Assembly: GCA_903895725.1 (NCBI GenBank)
Contig: CAITUV010000075.1
Coordinates: 1 to 64,000 of the forward strand
Direction of reading: 5' to 3'
Length of the DNA stretch: 64,000 bases
DNA from: an uncultured Myxococcales bacterium
GTDB taxonomy: Bacteria; Myxococcota_A; UBA9042; CAIXZC01
Shown one piece after another: positions 8,531-17,484 of this stretch (its first letter is position 1; every line of letters begins with the position of its first letter). The translations under genes and the position numbers were made by a program. The notes below the pieces were generated by a model. That model made no database searches and was not told where the DNA came from. It saw only the letters and a list, made by a program, of their open reading frames with translations.

Positions 8531-8559
8531 TTGCGCAGGCGCCGGCATCCGTGTTACGG
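8531..8559 (+). promoter_or_regulatory. Promoter of the NTase-like/TPM genes
   Basis: TTGCGC (8531-8536), 17-base spacer, TTACGG (8554-8559), 26 bases before the ATG at 8585. Confidence 0.45.
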
Positions 8560-8584
8560 TTTTGCGGACGTAGCGGGAGGAGGC

Positions 8585-9322
8585 ATGGAGCGAACCATGG
8601 AAGGGATTGCGACGTGGGCCAGGGAGTCGGTGGCGAGGCTGTCGGGCGAGTTGACCGGTGCTCTGGGAAGCAGGCTTGCGGCGGTGGTGGCCTCGGGGGA
8701 CGCGACGGACGAAGGGGCCGCCGGGGTGATCTCGCTGCTGGTCGTGGTGGACCGGGTGGACGGAGCGGTCCTGGAGGGGGTTGGGGCGGCACTCGGTAGG
8801 GCGAAGGTGGGCCGGGTCGAGCCGCCGCTGGTGATGACCGGACAGGAGATCCGCCGCTCGCTCGATGCGTGGCCCGTTGAGCTCGCCTCGATTGCGGCGA
8901 CGGGCAGGGTCGTGGCCGGGGAACTCGACCTGTCCACGCTGAATGTGCAGCGGGAGGCGCTGCGCCTGCAGTGCGAGCGGGAGCTTCGAGGTCTGGTGAT
9001 CCACTGCCGGTTTGCGTACCTGGCGAATCGAAAGGACGAAGCACGCCTGGGAGAGATGGTGGCGGGCGGCGCTGCCAGGCTCGTGGTTCTTGCCCGGGCG
9101 ACGCTGCGGGCAGCGGGGCAGGTGCCGGAAGGACGGGCCGACGAGATCCTGGGGAGACTCGGGAAGCTCGTGGGTGGCTCGTCTGAGCTGCTTGCCGCCG
9201 CATGGGCCATGCGACAGGAGAAGCGGCCGAAATGGAGCGGCGAACGGCTGCTGGAGCTTTCGGCACTGCTCGAGCGCTGGGTGGAGGCGGTGGACCGGTT
9301 GGACGTTGCGGGGGGAGAGTGA
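8585..9322 (+). CDS. Hypothetical protein with nucleotidyltransferase-like pattern
   Basis: A 245-residue cytoplasmic protein. A segment reading LLVVVDRVDGAVLEGV followed by PLVMTGQEIRRSLDAWPVE resembles degenerate nucleotidyltransferase folds (strand with acidic pair, then an EE/QEI-type helix), but the catalytic GS-x-DxD core is not evident, so activity is doubtful. The C-terminal half is helical. Its stop codon overlaps the ATG of the TPM-domain gene by one base (TGATG), so the two are translated together. ATG 8597 is an alternative start four codons on. Function unknown; context links it to the TPM/LemA membrane module. Confidence 0.6.
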   Translation: MERTMEGIATWARESVARLSGELTGALGSRLAAVVASGDATDEGAAGVISLLVVVDRVDGAVLEGVGAALGRAKVGRVEPPLVMTGQEIRRSLDAWPVELASIAATGRVVAGELDLSTLNVQREALRLQCERELRGLVIHCRFAYLANRKDEARLGEMVAGGAARLVVLARATLRAAGQVPEGRADEILGRLGKLVGGSSELLAAAWAMRQEKRPKWSGERLLELSALLERWVEAVDRLDVAGGE

Positions 9323-10140
9323 TGGCTCGCTTCGAGGAACGATGGGGCCTGCTCGCGATTGTCCTCCTTCTGGCCGCTGCCCCCGGGTGCGGGGAGGAGA
9401 CGAAGAGTGAAACGCTGCCGGCCTGGACTGCCCCGGTGATGGACCTGGCGCAGGTGGTTCCGGATGGGGATGAAGCTCTCATGAACCGCTACATCCAGGA
9501 GCTGGGAAAGGCTGGCGAGCGGGCCCAGATTGCCGTGCTCACGGTGCAGACCACGGGCGGGCAGGACCCGGCGCTCTTTGCCACGAAGGCTGCGGACAAA
9601 TGGGGCGTGGGCGACAGGGAGAAGGACAACGGGGTGCTCGTGCTGGTGGTTCCGGGAGACCGCGCCTACTTCACGGCCACGGGGCGTGGGGCCGAGGGGG
9701 CCCTTCCCGACTCGCTGGTGGGACAGCTCCAGCGGGACGTGCTCGTTCCTGCCTTCAAGGCGGGCCAGTTCGGGCCCGGCCTTCGCCAGTACCTCTTCGA
9801 GCTGTCGTCCCGGCTGGTTGGGGCGGACGATGCCCGGCGCCGGGAGATGGCTGGGAAGCTCGGGGTGGAAGCCGGTGCAGCATCGGCCGAGAACCAGGGG
9901 GCGCCTGGACAGGGCACGGATGGGCAAGGGGCAGCGGGGCAAGTCGAGGGGGATCCCAGGACGGCCAAGATCGTGTTCGGCCTGTTCGTCGGGATCATGG
10001 TCCTCATCAGCCTGTTCACCAACCGGCGACGGGGCGGTCGGGGCCGGTCCGGCGGCATGTTCATCGGCGGCTTTGGCGGCGGGTTCGGAGGGGGATTTGG
10101 AGGCAGCTTCGGTGGCGGCGGAGCGGGCGGCCGGTGGTAG
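9322..10140 (+). CDS. TPM-domain (YgcG-type) membrane protein
   Basis: A 272-residue exported protein with signal sequence LLLAAAPGC (lipobox-like), then a TPM domain (about residues 35-180). That domain contains the family stretch QIAVLTVQTTGG, the WGVG...DNGVLVLVVP core (about 95-115) and the following G-RG-EG motif. A Gln/Gly-rich linker, one membrane helix (about 215-235, VFGLFVGIMVLISLF), an Arg cluster and a GGFGGGFGG tail end the protein, as is typical of this family. TPM domains have been linked to phosphatase activity and to membrane-protein quality control. The neighbouring lemA gene is its standard partner. Confidence 0.88.
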   Translation: MARFEERWGLLAIVLLLAAAPGCGEETKSETLPAWTAPVMDLAQVVPDGDEALMNRYIQELGKAGERAQIAVLTVQTTGGQDPALFATKAADKWGVGDREKDNGVLVLVVPGDRAYFTATGRGAEGALPDSLVGQLQRDVLVPAFKAGQFGPGLRQYLFELSSRLVGADDARRREMAGKLGVEAGAASAENQGAPGQGTDGQGAAGQVEGDPRTAKIVFGLFVGIMVLISLFTNRRRGGRGRSGGMFIGGFGGGFGGGFGGSFGGGGAGGRW

Positions 10141-10182
10141 GCGGCGGCCTGGCCGACGGGCCCGCAATCGGACGCAGGCGGG

Positions 10183-10210
10183 TTGCACGCGGGCCGGAAT
10201 CGATTATCTA
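10183..10210 (+). promoter_or_regulatory. Promoter of lemA
   Basis: TTGCAC (10183-10188), 16-base spacer, TATCTA (10205-10210), 31 bases before the ATG at 10241. It suggests lemA can be transcribed apart from the TPM gene. Confidence 0.45.
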
Positions 10211-10240
10211 GTACAGAGTTGACCTTGTGGAGGGAGCGCA

Positions 10241-10852
10241 ATGAACGGAGTGCCGGGTAGCAGCGGAGCGGGTTGGAAGATGGGATGTCTCGCGGTGATC
10301 GGCGTGGTGGTGTTGCTGGCCGTGATCCTGGGGGTTGCGTTCGTCAACCTCTACAACAAGTCCGTCAAGATGGACGAGGGGGTCAAGGAGAAGTGGTCTG
10401 AGGTGGAGAACCAGCTCAAGCGTCGCTACGACCTGATCCCGAACCTCGTGGAGACGGTCAAGGGCTATGCCGCGCACGAGAAGGAGGTCTTCACCCGGAT
10501 CGCGGAGGCCCGTGCCGCATACTTCTCGGCCAAGGACGTGGGGGAGAAGGCCAAGGCAGCGGGGGACCTGGAGCGCTCGCTCTCCCGGCTGCTCATGCTG
10601 AAGGAGACCTACCCGCAGCTCAAGGCGGACCAGAACTTCCTCAAGCTCCAGGACTCGCTCGAAGGGACCGAGAACCGCATCTCCTACGCCCGCACCCAGT
10701 ACAACGAGGCGGTCAAGGAGCTCAACAGCTTCGTCCGGTCGTTCTTCGGCCGGTTCTTTGCGGCCTTCGCCGGCGTCAAGGAGGCGGAGTACTTCGAGAT
10801 TCCGGAAGAGCAGAAGGAGCAGATGCAGCAGGCCCCGGCGGTGAAGTTCTAG
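10241..10852 (+). CDS. lemA: LemA family membrane protein
   Basis: A 203-residue protein of normal family length with one N-terminal membrane helix (about 15-38). A long alpha-helical domain follows, carrying the LemA signatures NLYNKSVKMDEGVKEKW, LKRRYDLIPNLVETVKG and, near the C-terminus, ARTQYNEAVKELNSFVRSFF. A strong GGAGGG site precedes the ATG. LemA proteins are usually encoded beside TPM-domain proteins, as here. Their exact biochemical function is unsettled; recent views connect them to envelope stress and membrane protease systems. Confidence 0.93.
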   Translation: MNGVPGSSGAGWKMGCLAVIGVVVLLAVILGVAFVNLYNKSVKMDEGVKEKWSEVENQLKRRYDLIPNLVETVKGYAAHEKEVFTRIAEARAAYFSAKDVGEKAKAAGDLERSLSRLLMLKETYPQLKADQNFLKLQDSLEGTENRISYARTQYNEAVKELNSFVRSFFGRFFAAFAGVKEAEYFEIPEEQKEQMQQAPAVKF

Positions 10853-10856
10853 AGAG

Positions 10857-12161
10857 CTAGATACCCCCAAACATCTCCAGGTACCGCCGAAACACCCCGG
10901 AGCACCGGGGCTTCCAGGGGCAATTCCCGCAGGCCGGGATCGCGGTCTTGTCCGGTGGCACGTGGATCGGCCGTTTCTCATCAGCCGGGTCCGCGAATTC
11001 CCGCAGCTCGGGAAGCACGCAGGTGGGGATGCCGCAGAACTCGGGAAGGACCGCTTGCAGGCCCAGGTCGCGGGCGAGCCGCAGGGCCGACAGGACGGCC
11101 GCTGCGGCATCCGAATAGCGCAGCATGGTCTCGTTCCTGTTTTCCCAGGCCAGGCCGATTGGTGCCACGAACGAGACTGACAGCAGGAAGGGCGGCCGGG
11201 ACTGCCGGGCCAGGAATTCCACGAATCGGGGCAGATCCTCGACGTTCTGCCGGCAGACCACGAAGTTGACGATGACCCGGAAACCCGACTCCAGCAGGTG
11301 AATCAGGCCGTCCAGGTGGGCTCGGGCCAGGTCAGAACGGCGAGTCACTGCGGCCAGGACGTCGGGGGTGCTCCCGTGGGCCGAAACCAGGACCTCGTCA
11401 GGGGCTGTGGCCTCGAGCAGTGCCCATGGGGCATCAGAGGGGCTGAGAGGCCCATCGGCAGGGAAGGCGGATCGCGTGGGATCGGAGCGAGGATCTCCGT
11501 CTGCGATGCCTTGGCCGAGCCGTGGATGCGGTCGCCTGAGGCGTGATGGCGCCAGGCCTGCCTGGACGGCGTTGGTCTGGAGGCAGATGTAGGAGAAGCC
11601 GAGGCGGCGGGCCTCGGCCGTGAGCTGCGGAAGCCAGGGGACCAGCAACGGCTCCCCCCCGGAAATGACCAGCTTGCGGGTTCCCATCGAGCGGGCCTGC
11701 TCCAGGAGCGAAACGGCCGAGGCCAGGTCGACGGTCAGATTGTCGGCACCGAGCCAGGAGTTGCAGAATACGCAATGCTCGTTGCACGCCAGCGTGACTC
11801 GGATCTCGAGCTGGTCCGTGCCGAAGATCAGCGTGGGACCGGCCTTGACTTCCGGAGGTGGGGTGGGAACCGCAGCGAGGGCCGCAGCGAGGTGCTGGAG
11901 CAGCAGGTCGCCTCCCCGTGGAAGCTCGCCCCGGTAGCCCACCGACCAGGCCCCCGACCGTGCAAAGCACGGCTCGTCGGAAGCAGCCCGGACCCAGGCC
12001 GTGAACGAGAGATCCTCGCGGCGTACGGCGAGCAGAGTGCGGTCTCCTTCGTGGGAGACGGACTCGAGTGCCCATCCCGCACTGCATGCAGCGTTGGACA
12101 GGAGCCTGGTCAGGTCGGGCTCGAGCCCGGCCTCGGGAGAGCTCCCCTGTTTGCGACTCAC
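10857..12161 (-). CDS. Radical SAM protein with SPASM-like C-terminal cysteines
   Basis: A 434-residue radical SAM enzyme. The [4Fe-4S] SAM-cluster motif CNEHCVFC (CxxxCxxC) is at about residue 125-132, followed by the SAM-binding ISGGEPLL (about 165). A low-complexity Pro/Arg/Asp insert (about 205-245) splits the barrel. The C-terminus holds CGIPTC and CGNCPWKPRC, a spacing compatible with an auxiliary cluster as in SPASM/twitch proteins. The start codon is GTG at 12161 and overlaps the uridine phosphorylase stop (GTGA), so it is translationally coupled. The substrate is unknown; it is the last gene of an operon that also encodes nucleoside-type enzymes. A peptide or small-molecule substrate are both possible. 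Confidence 0.8.
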   Translation of the reverse strand: MSRKQGSSPEAGLEPDLTRLLSNAACSAGWALESVSHEGDRTLLAVRREDLSFTAWVRAASDEPCFARSGAWSVGYRGELPRGGDLLLQHLAAALAAVPTPPPEVKAGPTLIFGTDQLEIRVTLACNEHCVFCNSWLGADNLTVDLASAVSLLEQARSMGTRKLVISGGEPLLVPWLPQLTAEARRLGFSYICLQTNAVQAGLAPSRLRRPHPRLGQGIADGDPRSDPTRSAFPADGPLSPSDAPWALLEATAPDEVLVSAHGSTPDVLAAVTRRSDLARAHLDGLIHLLESGFRVIVNFVVCRQNVEDLPRFVEFLARQSRPPFLLSVSFVAPIGLAWENRNETMLRYSDAAAAVLSALRLARDLGLQAVLPEFCGIPTCVLPELREFADPADEKRPIHVPPDKTAIPACGNCPWKPRCSGVFRRYLEMFGGI

Positions 12162-12994
12162 ACTCCCTCCGCGACGGCGAGCTGACGCATGGTCTCCAGA
12201 GCGAGCTGAACGGCCAGCTCGACGGCCTTGTCCGCTTCATCGGACGGAGCAAACGGACGGTCGTCTCCGATGATCCCGAGGACGGTTCCGGCCAACACGT
12301 CGGGCGGCGTGGCCCGGGCCTTGCGCAGCTCATGGGAAAACAGGGATGCCAGCACGTACAGGTGACTCGACTCCATCTCGGAGGCCACCACGCCGGCATC
12401 GGCCAGCACGCGCATGTACTCGTGGTTGCTCTGACGCATCGGTCCTGCTCCGAACTCGCGTGCAAACAGCGAGTCCTTGGCATGGATGATACCGTAGCGG
12501 ATCCGCTTTTCCAGGCGGAGCTTGCGGACTGCGGCCTGCGAGGCCGCCACCATGGCCGCCGAAGCTACGGCCGGATACTCCCCCGGCACGTACAGGTGGG
12601 AGGTCTTCTCGTCCCGCACGGCCGCCGTCGCCACCACGAGGTCGCCGACCCGGATGTAGTCGGGCTGAAGCGACCCCGCCGTTCCCACGCGCAAGATCCT
12701 CCGGGCTCCGAGCCGAACCAGCTCGTTGACGATGATGTCGAGGCTGGGCGTGCCCATGCCGGAGCAGACCGAGGCCACATCGAGGTGGCGCTTCCCCACC
12801 CGCAGCCTTCCCAGGTACAGGTTGTGCGCCCGCTTGCTCGGCCGGACGACCACCGACTCGAAGTGCTCGGCGATCTCCTTGGCGCGGCCGTCGGAGCCGG
12901 GGAGAAACACGTAGCGTCCCAACGCACCGTTGCCGGCCAGGTCATCCGCTGTCGCCTTGATGTGGTGAGGCACGAAAGGTCCCGTCATGTCCAT
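12158..12994 (-). CDS. udp: Uridine phosphorylase (NP-I family)
   Basis: A 278-residue cytoplasmic enzyme splitting uridine with phosphate to uracil and ribose-1-phosphate. Family features include FLPGSDGRAKEIAEHF (phosphate loop, about residue 28), SGMGTPSLDIIVNEL (about 75), RVGTAGSLQ (about 102) and ASEMESSHLYVLA (about 215), where the MES sequence contacts the ribose. Three ATGs cluster at the N-terminus (13000, 12994, 12988); 12994 lies six bases from the GGAGGAG site and is preferred. The specificity for uridine rather than another nucleoside is inferred from overall pattern. It is third in its operon, 43 bases after the phosphoribosyltransferase-like gene and overlapping the radical SAM gene. 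Confidence 0.85.
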   Translation of the reverse strand: MDMTGPFVPHHIKATADDLAGNGALGRYVFLPGSDGRAKEIAEHFESVVVRPSKRAHNLYLGRLRVGKRHLDVASVCSGMGTPSLDIIVNELVRLGARRILRVGTAGSLQPDYIRVGDLVVATAAVRDEKTSHLYVPGEYPAVASAAMVAASQAAVRKLRLEKRIRYGIIHAKDSLFAREFGAGPMRQSNHEYMRVLADAGVVASEMESSHLYVLASLFSHELRKARATPPDVLAGTVLGIIGDDRPFAPSDEADKAVELAVQLALETMRQLAVAEGV

Positions 12995-13037
12995 GCTCAT
13001 CTCCTCCAGGGGGGCAGCAAGCCCCGATTCCATTCCT

Positions 13038-14159
13038 CTAGTGACCTCTGTCCGGCAGGATGCCTCGCAGCGTGGAAAGCCGCTGCTCGCACACCGCCTC
13101 GAGCGCCTCCGATGTCTGGGCCTGGCGCAGGAATTCCGGGGTCCAGCGGGCCTGGCAGGAGCTCCAGAGCTCTTCCAGGAACCCGTCGTCGGTGCCGGGC
13201 CACTCCCGGTGCTTGACCTCGAAGAACCGTTCCCGGTCCGCGTAGTCCCGTTCGGGCCATCGCTCCTTGAGCGCCTCGGCCAGTGTGTATCCCCGGCGGG
13301 CAAGCTGCTGCACCTGCTCCCAGTAGCGGATCACGTCGTTGAAGTACTCGGCCACGTCAAAGGCACGACTGCCCGCATCGTAGATCGCACACCGCTCGAG
13401 CGGGGGCCCGAACGCGGTGTACTGGGAGGCCTCGAATTCCGGGGAGAGCAGCGCATGCCGCTTGATGAGGTCGGTCCCCTGGATGGCAATCATGAGGTGC
13501 GTGGAGGAATCCACGAGTCGAAGCTTCGATTCCAGGTAGACCACGTGGGTCTCCCGGTAGCCGGGGAAACGTGCGGCCAGCCGGGTGTGCACCTTCTCCA
13601 GGACCTTCTCGATCTTGTGACAGCCGATGGTGAAGAAGACGACCCCGGTGATCGGGGTATCGGTCGTGTCGAGGTGCTGGACGATGACCTCGAAGCCGTT
13701 GTCGACGGTGACTCCGGTGGCCACGACGTCGCCGACCAGGAGGACCGAGCCCTTGGGGATCTGCATCTTGCGATACATGTCCTCCTTGACGACCCAGCGC
13801 CCCTCCTTCCTCGAGCGCTGGGAGCTCATGAAGCAGGTGGCGTGGAGGTTGCTTCCCAGGGCATCGTGCAGGGCATTGCGCAGGTCGAAGTTGAGCCCGC
13901 CGCGCAGGAAGTTCATGATGCAGAGCTGGGCCGAGGAGACAGAGCGGAGCAGGGACATGAACGGGGCGGTGGAAAGGGCGGCGGCCATGGCCTCCCGGAG
14001 CTTCTGGGAGAACTCCACTCCGACTACTTCGGGCTGGTTGCAGACCGCGATGGACTGCGGCGTGCTGACGACCCATCGCTGGACTGCTCCCTGGTGCTCG
14101 CCGAGCAGGCGGTACCAGGATACTCTGGGAGAACGACTCACAGCCTCAAGGTACTGCAT
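13038..14159 (-). CDS. Phosphoribosyltransferase-like protein
   Basis: A 373-residue protein with a type-I PRTase fold at its centre. The PRPP-loop motif VLLVGDVVATGVTVDNG is at about residue 140-156, and a preceding element, NFLRGGLNFDLRNAL (about 85-100), recalls the ILRAGL segment of uracil phosphoribosyltransferases. The motif carries DVVATG instead of the usual two adjacent acidic residues plus TGGT, so PRPP chemistry may be altered. The last 130 residues are helical, acidic and basic by turns, and unassigned. AAAGGAGG precedes the ATG by seven bases. It overlaps the upstream membrane-protein gene by 14 bases and precedes uridine phosphorylase, suggesting linked nucleobase or nucleoside handling. 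Confidence 0.65.
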   Translation of the reverse strand: MQYLEAVSRSPRVSWYRLLGEHQGAVQRWVVSTPQSIAVCNQPEVVGVEFSQKLREAMAAALSTAPFMSLLRSVSSAQLCIMNFLRGGLNFDLRNALHDALGSNLHATCFMSSQRSRKEGRWVVKEDMYRKMQIPKGSVLLVGDVVATGVTVDNGFEVIVQHLDTTDTPITGVVFFTIGCHKIEKVLEKVHTRLAARFPGYRETHVVYLESKLRLVDSSTHLMIAIQGTDLIKRHALLSPEFEASQYTAFGPPLERCAIYDAGSRAFDVAEYFNDVIRYWEQVQQLARRGYTLAEALKERWPERDYADRERFFEVKHREWPGTDDGFLEELWSSCQARWTPEFLRQAQTSEALEAVCEQRLSTLRGILPDRGH

Positions 14160-16125
14160 CGTGTGCCTCCTTTCGTGAAGATGCCTTGTAGATTCCGATG
14201 CGAAGACCGGGCATGGACATGCCGGTCCCCGAGATGAAATCCGAGGTGTAGGGGCGGTTGTCCACCAGGGCCTCGCAGACCGGCTCCAGGCGGGTATGCC
14301 GGAGGACGGTCTCGCAGGAGATGGCGATACCCGGATCGCCGACCCGGTAGCAGTTGAGCCCGAGGAAGACGTACCAGGGCGCCTCCTCGCCCGGGGTTCC
14401 GCTCGAACCGTCGAGGGGCACGGGCGAGGCTCCATCGGACTTCCGAATCTGCGCCCAGGCGGCCGGTCCGAGGGGAGCCACCCGGCTTCCCTGCGCGGCA
14501 TCTCCGAACGAGTCAAGCAGGTAGCCGCTCCGGTGCAGGGTGAAGAGGTCCACCGGGACGGGAACGGTGTCGCCCGGAAGCAGGACAGGCACGATGTCCG
14601 CCGGCAAGTACAGAGTGGTCCGCTCGGGTAGCCGCTCGAGACACTCGGCCAGGAATCGGTACTCCTGCTGCTGATCATAGTCGAGCCTGGCCACAGGGAG
14701 CAGGCACAGGGGAAGGAACGGCAGGAGACCAGCACCGCAGACCAGGGGGCGCAGGCGTGCGGACAGGGGGCGCAGCAGGGGCCCGATTCCGGCCCCGGCG
14801 AGCAGGGCAAACGGGACCGTGGCCGGCACCTGGGTCCGAAGCCCCTCGAAGGGGAGCTCTCCTGTGGCCTTGGCCGAGGCGGCGGTGACGACTCCCCCCA
14901 ACCAGAGCACCAGCAGGATTCGGCTCAGACGGTCCTCCCGTCCCTTGCCGCCGACGAGCCCGATCGATGCGCCGATGATGGCCGTGAGCGGAACGAGCTT
15001 GGGGTTGAAATGCCAGAACGGGACCGTGCGGAACGTCTCTCCCCCCTCGAACCAGGGTATCGTGGACATCGGGATCAGGAACGGCGGACCGAAGACGGCA
15101 AGCCCGGCCGCGCACAACGCCACGGTCAGGAGGAGACCGGCCCGCAACGACCGGGAATCGAACCAGTCCCCGATGAACGGAACCTGGGCCGGGACGACCA
15201 GCAGCGCCGACAGGGCAGCGGTGCCTCCCAGCAGGTGCGGGACCCGGTGGAAGCCCAGCTCGCCGCCGCTCGCCTCCGACATCCGGGGAAACAGAACGGA
15301 CAGGTAGGGGCCCAGCGCCAGGAGGGCCAGCCCGATCGGGACCGCGAGGCACGCCACGTCCGCAAGAACGGTCGCCACGGATCGAGTCGGCAGGGCCTGA
15401 GCCTCGCGATGCCGGCACGGGACGAAGAGCGGAAGCGCCAGGGGCACGAGGAGGAACGCCATGGCCTCGGGCCGGGTCTGGACCGCCAGGAACAGGGAGA
15501 CGGCAAGCCCGGCCAGGGAGAGACGGGACCGAGTGGCCAGGCGGTCGATGGCGAACAGGACCACCCAGGGCGCAAGGGCGAAGTAGCCGATGGAGAGGCT
15601 GTCGGCCCGCGCCAGCAGGAGCACCGGTGGCAACGTGGCCGACACGAGCCCGGCCACCAGCGCCACCGCACCGCACCGGAACCACTCGGCAGCCAGCAGC
15701 ACGATGCCCGCACAGCCGAGCAGGGTCAGGAAGAGCGAGACCGCGGCCCATGCGTCCGGGGTGCGGCCGATGACCTTGACCAGGCCGGCCACGAGGACGG
15801 GTACTGCCAGCGGATAGTCGGAGGGGAACGCCCAGTGCCATTCGAGGTCCGCGATGCGGTACGCGGAGACGATGTGGGCCAGTCCGGTGTAGGTGCTCAG
15901 CACGGGCAGACGGGGGCTGAAGGCAAGCGCCATGGCCAGGGCCACGAGCACGGTGACGGTAAGCGGGACGAGCGCCGATCCCCGGCCGGGCAGGCCCTCG
16001 CGCAGGAACCGGTGGGCCCGGGCGGCAGCAAGGGCCAGTAGCGCGGGCCAGCCGAGCGCCAGCAGGAGGATGATCAGCGGATATGCCCCGGCGCCTTGAG
16101 CAGCCAGGGTCTGGGATTCGGGCAT
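14146..16125 (-). CDS. Multi-pass membrane glycosyltransferase-like protein
   Basis: A 659-residue integral membrane protein. About 12-13 hydrophobic segments fill residues 15-470, followed by a soluble C-terminal domain of about 180 residues rich in Pro, Asp and Cys. A first-loop segment with acidic residues (IADLEWHWAFPSDYPLAVP, about 92-110) lies where GT-C glycosyltransferases keep their metal-binding acidic site, so a polyprenyl-phosphate-sugar-dependent transferase is the best guess. No firm family call is possible. The start at 16125 follows GGAGTGG. It is the first gene of a four-gene operon, overlapping the next by 14 bases. Confidence 0.55.
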   Translation of the reverse strand: MPESQTLAAQGAGAYPLIILLLALGWPALLALAAARAHRFLREGLPGRGSALVPLTVTVLVALAMALAFSPRLPVLSTYTGLAHIVSAYRIADLEWHWAFPSDYPLAVPVLVAGLVKVIGRTPDAWAAVSLFLTLLGCAGIVLLAAEWFRCGAVALVAGLVSATLPPVLLLARADSLSIGYFALAPWVVLFAIDRLATRSRLSLAGLAVSLFLAVQTRPEAMAFLLVPLALPLFVPCRHREAQALPTRSVATVLADVACLAVPIGLALLALGPYLSVLFPRMSEASGGELGFHRVPHLLGGTAALSALLVVPAQVPFIGDWFDSRSLRAGLLLTVALCAAGLAVFGPPFLIPMSTIPWFEGGETFRTVPFWHFNPKLVPLTAIIGASIGLVGGKGREDRLSRILLVLWLGGVVTAASAKATGELPFEGLRTQVPATVPFALLAGAGIGPLLRPLSARLRPLVCGAGLLPFLPLCLLPVARLDYDQQQEYRFLAECLERLPERTTLYLPADIVPVLLPGDTVPVPVDLFTLHRSGYLLDSFGDAAQGSRVAPLGPAAWAQIRKSDGASPVPLDGSSGTPGEEAPWYVFLGLNCYRVGDPGIAISCETVLRHTRLEPVCEALVDNRPYTSDFISGTGMSMPGLRIGIYKASSRKEAHDAVP

Positions 16126-16160
16126 GTTGCCACTCCGCTCGACAGACCACGCCGGGGGCC

Positions 16161-16188
16161 ATTCTAACACGAACCTGCGGTTCGGCAA
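16161..16188 (-). promoter_or_regulatory. Operon promoter with inverted repeat in the spacer
   Basis: Minus strand TTGCCG (16188-16183), 16-base spacer, TAGAAT (16166-16161). A perfect inverted repeat, CGAACC-TGC-GGTTCG on the plus strand (16170-16184), fills the spacer and touches the -35 box, so a repressor or MerR-type activator site is plausible. Confidence 0.6.
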
Positions 16189-16202
16189 TGTAGGGGGGCT
16201 TC

Positions 16203-17474
16203 TCAGTCGCCCGAGTCCAGCAGGAACAGAAGGACTGCGGTGGTGAACGTGGCGGATGCGGCGGCGTAACCGCCAATCGCCGTGTATCGCCAGGCATCGG
16301 CATCGCTGCGCAGGTCGAGGGTACCCTGGTCCATGCGATCCATCTGGTGATTGTAGTAGAGGTTGGAGGCCACGCCTCCGGCCAGGAAGAGTGCGGCGGA
16401 CGGGAGCAGGACCCAGCGGGCCACGGCCATGGACGATACGGGGTCGGATGGAATCGTGGGGTCGTCCAGGAGGTAGCGCCCCCTGTCCGGGCGAACCGGG
16501 CGGGACTGCCCGTCGGGAGAGACGAGGAGCGCATCCCCCTTGTGCGGGACCAGAAGCACCCCGGTAGAGCCGGTCTTGCGGGCCAGGTCCGCGGCCATCC
16601 GTCCCTTCAGCTCGGCCGGGAGGTCGTCCCGTGCCGTGGGAGCCGGAGCCCCCGGCAGAAGCATCCCCTCGAGCGGCAGGTCGGGGCGGTCGAGGTGGAG
16701 CTCCTCGGTGAGTCGGATTCTGCGGACCCACGAGCGTAGGGGGCCGCATTCGTACCAGACGGCGTGCTCCCCGGGCGGAAGCGGGCTGCGGGCTGCGGGC
16801 AGCAGGGCCATTCCGTCGACCATGAGCAGCCAGTCCCCCTCGCACTCCGGGGCCGGCGTGACCAGGTCCACGTGCGGCCCGACGTTGCGGGCCACCTGCT
16901 GCGCCCGGTCCGCGAGTGCCGGGGGAAGGTACCGCACCGAAGGTTCCATGTCGGGCATGTGGATCGCCAGCCAGGTAGCGACCTCGTCGCCGGCCGCCGC
17001 ATCCCGGGTCGCTTCCAGGCGGAACACGGCCAGGAGCAACGCATAGGTCCTTGCCCGGTCGGACGGAGAGGTCGGGAGCAGGTCGGGACGATCACGCACC
17101 TCCCGGTAGCAGGCCAGCAGCCCTTCCGTGCCGGCCGCCACGTCATCCCCGTAGTACTTCGAAGCGGCTTCGTCGAGGCGGGCGGCCCAGGCTGCCCGTG
17201 CCTGGGAGTCCAGCGGGCGGGAGTCCGAGGGGACCAGCTTGCGCAGGTCGTCGGCCGCGACCCGTTCACAGGAGGTCTCCACGTCGGGGGATTGCGGCGC
17301 GCCGCCCCCGTTCGTTGCCTCGGGTACCACGGCAATCCGGCAGGCCGGGCGATCGTGGGCGCAGGAGCAGAAGCCCAGGACCGCAATCCCTGCCGTCGCC
17401 GCGATGCCGAGCGCAGCGCTCAGGCCGTCGTGCGGGAATCGACCGGGGCCCTGGTGCCGCTCGTGCATTGCCAT
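16203..17474 (-). CDS. Membrane-anchored exported protein, unknown family
   Basis: A 423-residue protein with an N-terminal hydrophobic segment ending GFCSCAHDRPAC (about residue 30-45; possible lipobox). A long exported domain follows with a short PEGA-like turn, LPPGEHAVWYECG (about 235). Two hydrophobic segments near the C-terminus (about 350-375 and 395-418) give it a hairpin anchor. The start at 17474 follows GAGGACGG; ATG 17467 is possible. It begins 10 bases after the stop of the somatomedin-B-type lipoprotein gene, so the two are co-transcribed. Its layout (exported domain, PEGA-like motif, two late membrane helices) is like that of the PEGA protein at 31266. Confidence 0.6.
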   Translation of the reverse strand: MAMHERHQGPGRFPHDGLSAALGIAATAGIAVLGFCSCAHDRPACRIAVVPEATNGGGAPQSPDVETSCERVAADDLRKLVPSDSRPLDSQARAAWAARLDEAASKYYGDDVAAGTEGLLACYREVRDRPDLLPTSPSDRARTYALLLAVFRLEATRDAAAGDEVATWLAIHMPDMEPSVRYLPPALADRAQQVARNVGPHVDLVTPAPECEGDWLLMVDGMALLPAARSPLPPGEHAVWYECGPLRSWVRRIRLTEELHLDRPDLPLEGMLLPGAPAPTARDDLPAELKGRMAADLARKTGSTGVLLVPHKGDALLVSPDGQSRPVRPDRGRYLLDDPTIPSDPVSSMAVARWVLLPSAALFLAGGVASNLYYNHQMDRMDQGTLDLRSDADAWRYTAIGGYAAASATFTTAVLLFLLDSGD

Positions 17475-17484
17475 CGGACCGTCC

